Shown: positions 1 to 5,496 of the stretch, piece after piece
Numbering within the stretch: the first letter of the stretch is position 1
How the letters are laid out: each line of letters starts with the position of its first letter
From: Pseudomonadota bacterium
Lineage (GTDB): Bacteria; Pseudomonadota; Gammaproteobacteria; Burkholderiales; Burkholderiaceae_D
DNA: 10,848 bases
Reading direction: 5' to 3'
Assembly: GCA_023392035.1 (NCBI GenBank)
Contig: JAEVZY010000138.1
Span: 1-10,848, forward strand
The notes under the pieces: model-generated
Seen by the model: only the letters and a program-made list of their open reading frames with translations
Database searches by the model: none
Told to the model about the DNA's origin: nothing
Position numbers and translations under genes: made by a program

Positions 1-710
1 GTTTCAGCGAGCGCTCGTTCATGCAGTTCCCGCCGAGCGGATTTTCGCTGCGCTGGTACGTGGCTGCCTGGGAATCCGGCAAATTCCTCGAGCCGGCGCT
101 GCGCAGCCTGTGGCTGGCCTTCGCCGCCACGGTGGTGGCCGGTGGGCTGTCGGTGCCGGCCGCGCTGGCATTTCGCAAGCTGCGCTCGGGCCGACTGCGC
201 GCGGCGCTGGAGTTTTTCCTGTTGTCGCCGCTGATCGTGCCGGCGCTGATCATCGGTATCGCGCTGCTGTACACCTTCAACCGGCTGCAGATGCTGGACA
301 CCTTCGGCGCGCTGCTGGCGGCGCACGTGGTGATCGTGTTCCCCTTCATGTTCCGCGCCGTGCTGACCAGCGTGCTGGGCATGCGCCAGGCGCTGATCGA
401 AGCCTCCGAAATTCTCGGCGCCAGCCCGGCCTATACCTTGCGCCACGTGATTCTTCCGGGACTGGTGCCGGGCATCGTCTCGGGCGCGATTTTCTCGGTG
501 ATCATCTCGCTCGACCAATTCACGGTGAGCTTGTTCGTCACCCAGTCGGAGCAGATCGTGCTGCCGGTGGCCATCTACAAGTACCTGTTCGACGTCAACG
601 ATCCGGTAGCTGCGGCCGTGTCCACGATCCTGGTGGTCTTCGGCCTGCTGCTTGCTTTTGTCATCGACCGCCTGGGCTGGTTGCGCCATCTTTCGGGCAC
701 CGGTTCCTGA
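1..710 (+). CDS. ABC transporter permease, PotC-like (5' partial)
   Basis: This is an inner-membrane permease subunit of a binding-protein-dependent ABC importer of the spermidine/putrescine (PotC/PotB) class. The reading frame is open from the window edge (frame starting at nt 3), and the residues before the first ATG at 21 (FSERSF) continue naturally into a conserved segment ending GFSLRWY. That segment normally follows the first membrane helix in this family, so the ATG at 21 is internal and the true start lies upstream. About five hydrophobic segments are visible. The cytoplasmic EAA loop that docks on the ATPase is clear at nt 399-458 (EAS, a Gly six residues after its Glu, ending ILP). 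A ribosome-binding site and the binding-protein gene follow 34 nt after the stop, so they are probably one operon. The substrate cannot be deduced; polyamine-type naming reflects fold class only. The ATPase and partner permease must be outside the window. Confidence 0.9.
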   Translation, partial: FSERSFMQFPPSGFSLRWYVAAWESGKFLEPALRSLWLAFAATVVAGGLSVPAALAFRKLRSGRLRAALEFFLLSPLIVPALIIGIALLYTFNRLQMLDTFGALLAAHVVIVFPFMFRAVLTSVLGMRQALIEASEILGASPAYTLRHVILPGLVPGIVSGAIFSVIISLDQFTVSLFVTQSEQIVLPVAIYKYLFDVNDPVAAAVSTILVVFGLLLAFVIDRLGWLRHLSGTGS

Positions 711-744
711 ACCCCCGTTTGTTCTTCATCGATAAGGAGACCAC

Positions 745-1785
745 ATGACCATCGACCACTCACGCAGGAATTGGCTGAGAACCGCCAGCGCCCTGTCCGC
801 CGCCGCGCTGTCGCCCCTGCCGCTGTGGGCAGCGCAGTCGCCGCTCACCATAGGCTGGTATCCCGGCCTCTTGGGCTCCAATTTCAAGCGCAGCTTCCTC
901 GACACCTACCCCGCCGGCAAGCAAGCCAAGGTGGTGGAATCCTTCGACAATGCGCGCTTTACGCAAATGCAGGCCAACCGCAACCAGCCGAACCTGCATG
1001 TGGCCGTGTTCACCGATGTGCTGCTGCCCCTGATCGCGCGCTCGGGCCTGATTTCCGCCATGAGCCCGGCCAGCATCCCCAATCTCAAGGACATCGACCC
1101 GCGCGTGAAACTGCCGGTTGGCCTGCATGCAGTGCCGGCGACCTATGGTTCCTGGGGCATAGCCTACAACGCCAAGTATGTGAAGAAGCCGATCACCTCC
1201 TGGGCCGACCTGCTGCGTGACGACCTCAAAGGCCATGTGTCGGCGCCCAACATCACCTACAACTCCTCGGTCTATACGCTGGATGCCCTGGCTTCGCTGA
1301 AGGGCGGCGGCCTGCGCGCGCCGGATGCCGGCATGGAAGCCCTGCACATGATCCGCAAGAGCGGTCCCGGCCTGTGGGACCAGGAAAGCATTGCGGTGGG
1401 CTGGCTGAAGACCGGCGAAATCTGGGCCACGCCCTACTTCAGCGGCAATGTATTGGCCATGCAGCGCGACCCCGACCTGGCCGACTTGCGCTTTTGCGTG
1501 CCGAGCGAAGGCGCCTACTCGCTGCCGATGAGCGTTACCCGCGTGGTCAACCCCAGCGCCGGCGACGAGCCGGAAAAATTCATCAACCACCTGTTAAGCG
1601 TCGAAGCCCAGGAGGCATGGACCAGGATCGGCGGCGGCCGTCCGATCAATTCCAAGGCCAAGGTACCGGCCGACGTGGCTGCCATGGTGCCCACTGCCGA
1701 CAAACTGCGCACCCTGGACTGGAATTATTTCGCCGAGCAGCGCACGGCGATCGTCGACAAATGGAACAAAGTCGTCAACCGCTAG
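745..1785 (+). CDS. ABC transporter periplasmic substrate-binding protein with Tat-type signal
   Basis: A 346-residue extracellular solute-binding protein that would capture the ligand in the periplasm and deliver it to the permease encoded just upstream. The N-terminus carries a twin-arginine export motif (SRRNWL, residues 6-11), a hydrophobic stretch, and a likely signal-peptidase I site after the Ala-Ala at 29-30. The mature part looks like the PotD/SBP_bac_8 type of bilobed binding protein: a first strand LTIGWYPG, a hinge-region segment around YGSWGIAYNAKYVKKPITSWADLL, and a C-terminal segment with EKFINHLLSVEAQEAW and the IGGGRPIN motif common to this class. An AAGGAG ribosome-binding site at 734-739 lies 5 nt before the ATG and fixes the start. 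The gene is 34 nt from the permease. Family assignment is firm; ligand identity is unknown. Iron(III)-type or polyamine-type ligands are possible for this fold, but the downstream catabolic genes favour an organic substrate (inference). Confidence 0.88.
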   Translation: MTIDHSRRNWLRTASALSAAALSPLPLWAAQSPLTIGWYPGLLGSNFKRSFLDTYPAGKQAKVVESFDNARFTQMQANRNQPNLHVAVFTDVLLPLIARSGLISAMSPASIPNLKDIDPRVKLPVGLHAVPATYGSWGIAYNAKYVKKPITSWADLLRDDLKGHVSAPNITYNSSVYTLDALASLKGGGLRAPDAGMEALHMIRKSGPGLWDQESIAVGWLKTGEIWATPYFSGNVLAMQRDPDLADLRFCVPSEGAYSLPMSVTRVVNPSAGDEPEKFINHLLSVEAQEAWTRIGGGRPINSKAKVPADVAAMVPTADKLRTLDWNYFAEQRTAIVDKWNKVVNR

Positions 1786-1833
1786 ACCCTGTTTGTATTC
1801 ACACCCAACCATAAGAAACCAAAGGAGCCTTCC

Positions 1834-2235
1834 ATGACCCGCAAGATCCGCATCACCAGCCCTGACGTTGCCGAGGCCGCACCCAAGCTCTGGTCCAATT
1901 GCCTGCAGGTGGATGACACGCTCTACCTGTCCGGCTTCACTTCGCGCGCCAACGACGGCACCACGATTTTGGGCGAGACCGCCTATGAGCAAGCCAAGGT
2001 CATCTTCGGCAAGATGAAAAGCCTGTGCGAGGCCGCCGGCGGCACCATCGACGACGTGGTGACGATGACCATCTTCGTCACCGACATCCGCGAAAACAAG
2101 GAGATCTGGAAAGCCCGCGCCGAATTCTTCAGCGGCGACTTTCCGGCTTGCGCGCTGGTTGAGGTGACCGGCTTGGCCAATCCGGAAATCAAGCTGGAGA
2201 TCCAGGGCCAGGCACGACTGCAGAAGGCGGCCTGA
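1834..2235 (+). CDS. Rid (YjgF/YER057c/UK114) family protein lacking the catalytic Arg
   Basis: A 133-residue Rid-family protein. Canonical RidA is a cytoplasmic trimer that hydrolyses reactive imines/enamines made by PLP enzymes; some relatives are deaminases in aminophenol/aminomuconate or pyrimidine degradation. Family features seen are YLSG at residues 31-34, a helix AYEQAKVIFGKMKSLCEAAGG (50-70), the strand DDVVTMTIFVTDI, and a C-terminal KLEIQGQA strand that keeps the Glu matching E120 of E. coli RidA. The segment corresponding to PARSCVEV in E. coli reads PACALVEV here, so the substrate-carboxylate-binding Arg105 is replaced by Cys106. This argues against standard RidA imine deaminase activity and for one of the Arg-less Rid subfamilies. 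An AAAGGAG ribosome-binding site at 1821-1827 sets the start. The stop overlaps the next gene's ATG by one base (TGATG), implying coupled translation with the FAH enzyme. Confidence 0.9.
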   Translation: MTRKIRITSPDVAEAAPKLWSNCLQVDDTLYLSGFTSRANDGTTILGETAYEQAKVIFGKMKSLCEAAGGTIDDVVTMTIFVTDIRENKEIWKARAEFFSGDFPACALVEVTGLANPEIKLEIQGQARLQKAA

Positions 2236-3095
2236 TGCAGATCGTCCGCTATCTGGAAGACGGCCAGCCGCGGCTGGGGCAACTGGTCGGCGACCAGATC
2301 GCGCCCTTTCCCGGCATGGCCGAAGTCCAGCAGTTGATCGCGCACTGGCCGAACTTGCCGCAAACGGCGGCAAGCGGTGGGCGCGTAGCGCTGGAAAGCG
2401 CCAGGCTGCTGGCGCCTATCGTCCCGGTGCGCAACATCTTTTGCGTCGGCTGGAATTACCTGAAGCACTACGACGAAGGCGTGGGCAAGCGCGAGGGCCA
2501 GGAGGTGGATCTGCCCAGCCGTCCCACCTTCTTCACCAAGCTGCCGACCACGGTGGCCGGCCCGTATGATCCGCTGCCGCTGCATGAGGACTACACATCC
2601 AAGCTGGATTGGGAAGTGGAACTGGCGGTCATCATCGGCCGCCAAGGACGCGACATCTCGCGCGAGGACGCGCTGGACTATGTCTTTGGCTACACGGTGT
2701 CCAATGACATTTCCGCGCGCGATCTGCAACGCGCCCACGGCGGCCAGTGGTTCAAGGGCAAGAGCCTGGACCTGACCTGCCCGCTGGGCCCGATGATTGT
2801 CACCGCCGACGAGTTGACCGATCCGCAGGATTTGGCCGTCTCCTGCAGCGTCAACGAGGAAATGATGCAGTCCTCGCACACCAGCCGCCAGATCTTTGAT
2901 GTGCGCACCGTCATTGCGGAATTGTCGGCGGGTCTGACCCTGATGCCGGGCGACCTGATCCTGACCGGCACGCCGGAGGGCATCGGCAATGCGCGCACGC
3001 CGCCGGTCTTCCTGCGCCATGGCGACATCCTGACCACCACCATCGAGCGCCTGGGCAGCATGCACAACTTGATCCAATCCAAAGAGGGAACATGA
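2235..3095 (+). CDS. Fumarylacetoacetate hydrolase (FAH) family enzyme
   Basis: A 286-residue cytoplasmic enzyme of the FAH superfamily, which contains divalent-metal-dependent hydrolases, decarboxylases and isomerases acting on 2-oxo/2,4-dioxo acids from aromatic or sugar-acid degradation. Residues 1-60 form the small N-terminal lobe. The catalytic domain starts near VRNIFCVGWNYLKHY (65-79). The metal-ligand pattern is visible: E127 and E129 in LDWEVELAV, and D158 in SNDISARD. The usual WFKGKSLD (172-179), CPLGP, and LMPGDLILTGTPEGIG (236-251) motifs follow. It most resembles 2-hydroxyhepta-2,4-diene-1,7-dioate isomerase/fumarylpyruvate hydrolase-like members, but the exact reaction cannot be fixed from sequence. 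It overlaps the Rid gene by 1 nt and the Bug-protein gene by 4 nt (ATGA), so these three are almost certainly made from one message. An intact enzyme next to uptake genes suggests it processes the imported compound or a product of it (inference). Confidence 0.92.
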   Translation: MQIVRYLEDGQPRLGQLVGDQIAPFPGMAEVQQLIAHWPNLPQTAASGGRVALESARLLAPIVPVRNIFCVGWNYLKHYDEGVGKREGQEVDLPSRPTFFTKLPTTVAGPYDPLPLHEDYTSKLDWEVELAVIIGRQGRDISREDALDYVFGYTVSNDISARDLQRAHGGQWFKGKSLDLTCPLGPMIVTADELTDPQDLAVSCSVNEEMMQSSHTSRQIFDVRTVIAELSAGLTLMPGDLILTGTPEGIGNARTPPVFLRHGDILTTTIERLGSMHNLIQSKEGT

Positions 3096-4051
3096 AAAAA
3101 TTTCTCTTCGCGCTTGGCTTGCTGGCCTGTGTGGCCGCGCCGGCCTTCAGCCAGAAGGCCTTTCCCGCGCAAGCTGTGACACTGGTGGTGCCCTACGCGG
3201 CCGGCGGCAGCGCCGATTCGCTGGCCCGTTCGCTGGGGCAGGCGGTCGGCACGGAAACCGGGCAAAGCCTGGTGGTGGACAACCGTCCCGGCGGCGCAAC
3301 CGTGATCGGCGCGCAAGCCGTGCTGGCCAAGCCGGCCGACGGCTATACCGCCTTGGTGGTCGCGGCCAGCTTCGTCATCAATCCGCACCTGATGAGTTTG
3401 CCCTTCGATCCGCTCAAGGACTTCCAACCGGTGACGCTGTTGGCCAGCAATCCGCATGTACTGGTGGTCAGCTCGAAAGTGCCGGCCAACACGCTGCCGG
3501 AGTTCATCGAGTGGGCGCGCAACCACAAGGGCGTGGTCAATTATTCCTCGTTCGGGAATGGCTCATCTGGACATATCGGCTTTGAACTGTTGAAGCAGTT
3601 GACGAAGGTGGAAGCCACGCATGTTGCCTACAAGGGCGCGGCGCCTTCGACCATGGCGGTGGTGAGCGGCGAAGTGGATGCGAACCTGGCCGACATCGGC
3701 GTCATCGCGCCGCAAATCAAGGCCGGCAAGGTGAAGGCGATTGCCGTCACCGGCGACAAGCGCAGCGAGGTGCTGCCGAACGTGCCGACTTTCGCCGAGT
3801 CGGGACTGCCGGAATACTCTTCGCAAACCTGGATCGGCCTGTGGGTGCGCAATGGCGTTCCGAATGATCGCGTGCAAAGGCTGAACCAGCTTTTCACCCA
3901 GGCGCTGCAGAAACCCGAGATCCAAAAGCTGCTGGCCGAGCAAGGCATGCGTGCCCGCCCGACCAGCAGTGAACAGTTCAGGGAGTTTGCGCAGGCGGAG
4001 AGCGACAAGTATCGGGCGGTGATACGGAAGGCCAATATCAAGCTGCAGTGA
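3092..4051 (+). CDS. Bug/TctC-family periplasmic tripartite tricarboxylate-type binding protein
   Basis: A 319-residue periplasmic receptor of the Bug (TctC, PF03401-type) family, which binds carboxylates and similar small organic ligands. It has a classic Sec signal peptide (MKKFLFALGL start, hydrophobic core, cleavage likely after AFS at residue 20). Family hallmarks follow: VTLVVPYAAGGSADSLAR (29-46), VVDNRPGGATVIGAQAV, KPADGYT, the SSFGNGSSGHIGFELLK loop, ATHVAYKGAAPS, and PNVPTFAESGLPEY. A ribosome-binding site (AGAGGGA, about 3083-3089) lies inside the end of the FAH gene, and the ATG overlaps the FAH stop by 4 nt. No TctA or TctB membrane genes are near, as is usual for orphan Bug proteins; it could work with a distant TctAB pair or serve as a periplasmic sensor. 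A Cys at residue 13 after LLA gives a faint lipobox, but the signal-peptidase I site looks better. The operon terminator follows 32 nt after the stop. Confidence 0.93.
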   Translation: MKKFLFALGLLACVAAPAFSQKAFPAQAVTLVVPYAAGGSADSLARSLGQAVGTETGQSLVVDNRPGGATVIGAQAVLAKPADGYTALVVAASFVINPHLMSLPFDPLKDFQPVTLLASNPHVLVVSSKVPANTLPEFIEWARNHKGVVNYSSFGNGSSGHIGFELLKQLTKVEATHVAYKGAAPSTMAVVSGEVDANLADIGVIAPQIKAGKVKAIAVTGDKRSEVLPNVPTFAESGLPEYSSQTWIGLWVRNGVPNDRVQRLNQLFTQALQKPEIQKLLAEQGMRARPTSSEQFREFAQAESDKYRAVIRKANIKLQ

Positions 4052-4083
4052 AGCACAGCGGTGTCAGCCTTTCGCTCCCAAAC

Positions 4084-4110
4084 AAAAAGCCCTCGGACGA
4101 GGGCTTTTTC
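4084..4110 (+). terminator. Strong intrinsic terminator ending the transport/Rid/FAH/Bug operon
   Basis: A perfect inverted repeat pairs 4084-4094 with 4099-4109 around a GGAC tetraloop. The GC core is GCCCTC/GAGGGC, and five U follow in the transcript. The matching A-run on the 5' side means it could also terminate leftward transcription. It separates the catabolic operon from the AraC-type regulator. Confidence 0.93.
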
Positions 4111-4140
4111 ATTGGTGCGGCTTGGGCCTTCTCCGGCCGA

Positions 4141-4165
4141 CGATCATTGAGGGCATAATTGATCG
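4141..4165 (+). promoter_or_regulatory. Candidate promoter -10 hexamer inside an inverted repeat, upstream of the AraC-type gene
   Basis: CATAAT at 4154-4159 matches the sigma-70 -10 consensus at five of six bases. It lies within an inverted repeat whose arms are CGATCA (4141-4146) and TGATCG (4160-4165). No good -35 hexamer is found 16-18 bp upstream, which is compatible with an activator- or operator-dependent promoter. A protein bound to the palindrome would cover the -10 region, so autoregulation or repression by another factor is plausible. Position in the 88-bp gap after the terminator supports a promoter here; the operator role is inference. Confidence 0.4.
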
Positions 4166-4198
4166 CTGCCCGGAGATGGCACTTCCAAAAAAAATAAT

Positions 4199-5233
4199 AT
4201 GAAAAAAGAAATACTGCTTTCGACTTCATTCGTCGAACCGGAACTGCAAACCGAGTTTTGGCGAGAGCTGAACCGACCCGCTTTTATTTTGTCGCCCCTC
4301 GACGATTCCGTGGGCGCCCGGCTTGAGGGATCGATCAGGTCCCGACCCTGCGGCACCATGACGATCGTGCAAACGACATTCAATGGGCAGCAATATCTGC
4401 GCGACAGGCAAGTCATCCTTCGCAGCGAACTGTCGGACTATATGGTTCAGATCGTGGTGAAGGGCTCGGTCGTTGGCGACTTTCCACCGGCCAACCTGAA
4501 AGCAAACGCTGGCGATATCTTCATCCTCGATTTCAACCGTCCCTATCTCACGCGCGCCGAGGCGGGTTCCCGGATCGCCTTTTCCATTCCGCGCGAGCCG
4601 CTTGAGCGAATCATTGGCAGAAAAAACCTGCACGGCTTCGTTTTCCAATCGCATTGGCCCATTACAAGAGTATTGACCGACTACCTGTTGGGGCTGAATG
4701 CAGTGGCGGCCGATCTCTCGCTCAGCGAATCGGGGGCGATTCAAGATGCCCTGTTGACGCTGCTGGCTGGCGCCCTGGCTGGGCGCGAGATGACGCCATC
4801 GGCCGCTTCGTCGGAACTCAATGGCGTGCTGCGGCAATCCATTCTCGACTACATCGATCGACACATCGCCGATCACGATCTGGGCCCGCAAAAACTGATG
4901 GAGCGCTTCCGCATCTCCCGCACCCATCTTTACCGGATTTTCGAAGCGGAAGGCGGTGTTGCAACGCTGGTCCGGGAAAAGCGCCTCGACCTGGCCTATC
5001 GGCTTCTTGTCTCGCCATCTGCGTCGGCGAAGAAAGACAGCGAGTCGATCAAGAGGCTGTGTTTTCAATGCGGATTTTCCAGTCCCGAGCACTTCAGCCG
5101 GGCCTTCAAGGAACGATTCGGCATGACGCCGAATAACTTGAAGATGAGTGAAAGCAGATCGAAGCTGCTGCAGCCCGGCAGGTTCGATCTTCATGAATAT
5201 TTGAAAACATATTCTTCCTCGAATTACGTATGA
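4199..5233 (+). CDS. AraC-family transcriptional regulator (AraC_binding_2-like sensor domain)
   Basis: A 344-residue DNA-binding regulator. The N-terminal half (about 40-200) resembles the AraC_binding_2 cupin-like sensor domain, with VQIVVKGSVVGDF (83-95) and AGDIFILDFNRPY (104-116). The C-terminal half is a complete AraC/XylS DNA-binding domain: first helix-turn-helix around 228-250 (LGPQKLMERFRISRTHLYRIF), second around 282-304 (ESIKRLCFQCGFSSPEHFSRAF), then the signature FKERFGMTP. A roughly 35-residue tail after it is unusual but not rare. The start is the only in-frame ATG before the conserved region; an in-frame stop lies at 4160. It has no close Shine-Dalgarno (GGAGA at 4172-4176 is 22 nt away), and the leader just before it is a run of eight A then TAAT. 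By eye the gene uses more AT-rich codons than its neighbours, hinting at a different origin. Its target is unknown; either flanking gene group or its own promoter is possible. Confidence 0.9.
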   Translation: MKKEILLSTSFVEPELQTEFWRELNRPAFILSPLDDSVGARLEGSIRSRPCGTMTIVQTTFNGQQYLRDRQVILRSELSDYMVQIVVKGSVVGDFPPANLKANAGDIFILDFNRPYLTRAEAGSRIAFSIPREPLERIIGRKNLHGFVFQSHWPITRVLTDYLLGLNAVAADLSLSESGAIQDALLTLLAGALAGREMTPSAASSELNGVLRQSILDYIDRHIADHDLGPQKLMERFRISRTHLYRIFEAEGGVATLVREKRLDLAYRLLVSPSASAKKDSESIKRLCFQCGFSSPEHFSRAFKERFGMTPNNLKMSESRSKLLQPGRFDLHEYLKTYSSSNYV

Positions 5234-5277
5234 AGCCCTGAAGCAGGAAGCTGCCTGATCCTTCCCCTGAAGGGCTT
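5233..5277 (+). terminator. Possible weak terminator hairpin after the AraC-type gene
   Basis: AAGCCCT (5233-5239) pairs with AGGGCTT (5271-5277), and an inner GGAAG/CTTCC stem (5246-5250 with 5261-5265) could stack within it. The structure begins at the last base of the stop codon. There is only a very short U stretch after it, so it may be a weak or factor-assisted terminator. Confidence 0.3.
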
Positions 5278-5319
5278 TGCAGGCCTGGCCATGGGCCGGG
5301 TTCCTGCGTTGGGACAATT

Positions 5320-5351
5320 CGTCAATCGATTTGGAACGCCACGTCAATCGA
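5320..5351. promoter_or_regulatory. Ten-base direct repeat spaced 22 bp, upstream of the TolC-type gene
   Basis: CGTCAATCGA occurs exactly at 5320-5329 and again at 5342-5351. The repeat spacing of 22 bp equals two DNA helical turns, so two protein subunits could bind the same face. It sits in the 263-bp non-coding stretch between the AraC-type gene and the TolC-type gene (5234-5496). No convincing sigma-70 promoter could be placed in this stretch. Binding-site function is inference. Confidence 0.35.
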
Positions 5352-5399
5352 ATGTGGCGCCCTGGGTCGCGCCTGCGCTTAAGCTTGCCGCAATTTTTG

Positions 5400-5417
5400 C
5401 TGACAGAGAACTGACAG
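5400..5417 (-). promoter_or_regulatory. Pho-box-like 7-4-7 direct repeat upstream of the TolC-type gene
   Basis: On the + strand CTGACAG at 5400-5406 is repeated exactly at 5411-5417, an 11-bp period. Read on the - strand this is CTGTCAG, four bases, CTGTCAG. That matches the E. coli PhoB box layout (CTGTCAT, four A/T, CTGTCAC/T) at six of seven bases in each half. Tandem 11-bp repeats are typical of OmpR/PhoB-family response regulators. The box is reversed relative to the downstream gene, whereas activating Pho boxes normally point toward the promoter, so the regulator and direction of effect remain open. Confidence 0.4.
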
Positions 5418-5496
5418 GCGGAATCGCGGCCACGGCGTCGATAAAACACACGTGCCCATCCCGCTCAAAAAACCTCCAGGGATCCATCTCGAAACC

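Noticed and set aside
21..23. ATG at 21 as the real start of the permease
   Set aside because: The frame is open upstream with family-like residues, no ribosome-binding site precedes the ATG, and the first membrane helix of the family would be missing.
4226..5449. A 407-codon open frame on the - strand opposite the AraC-type gene
   Set aside because: The + strand encodes a complete AraC DNA-binding domain; the opposite frame has no recognisable motif.
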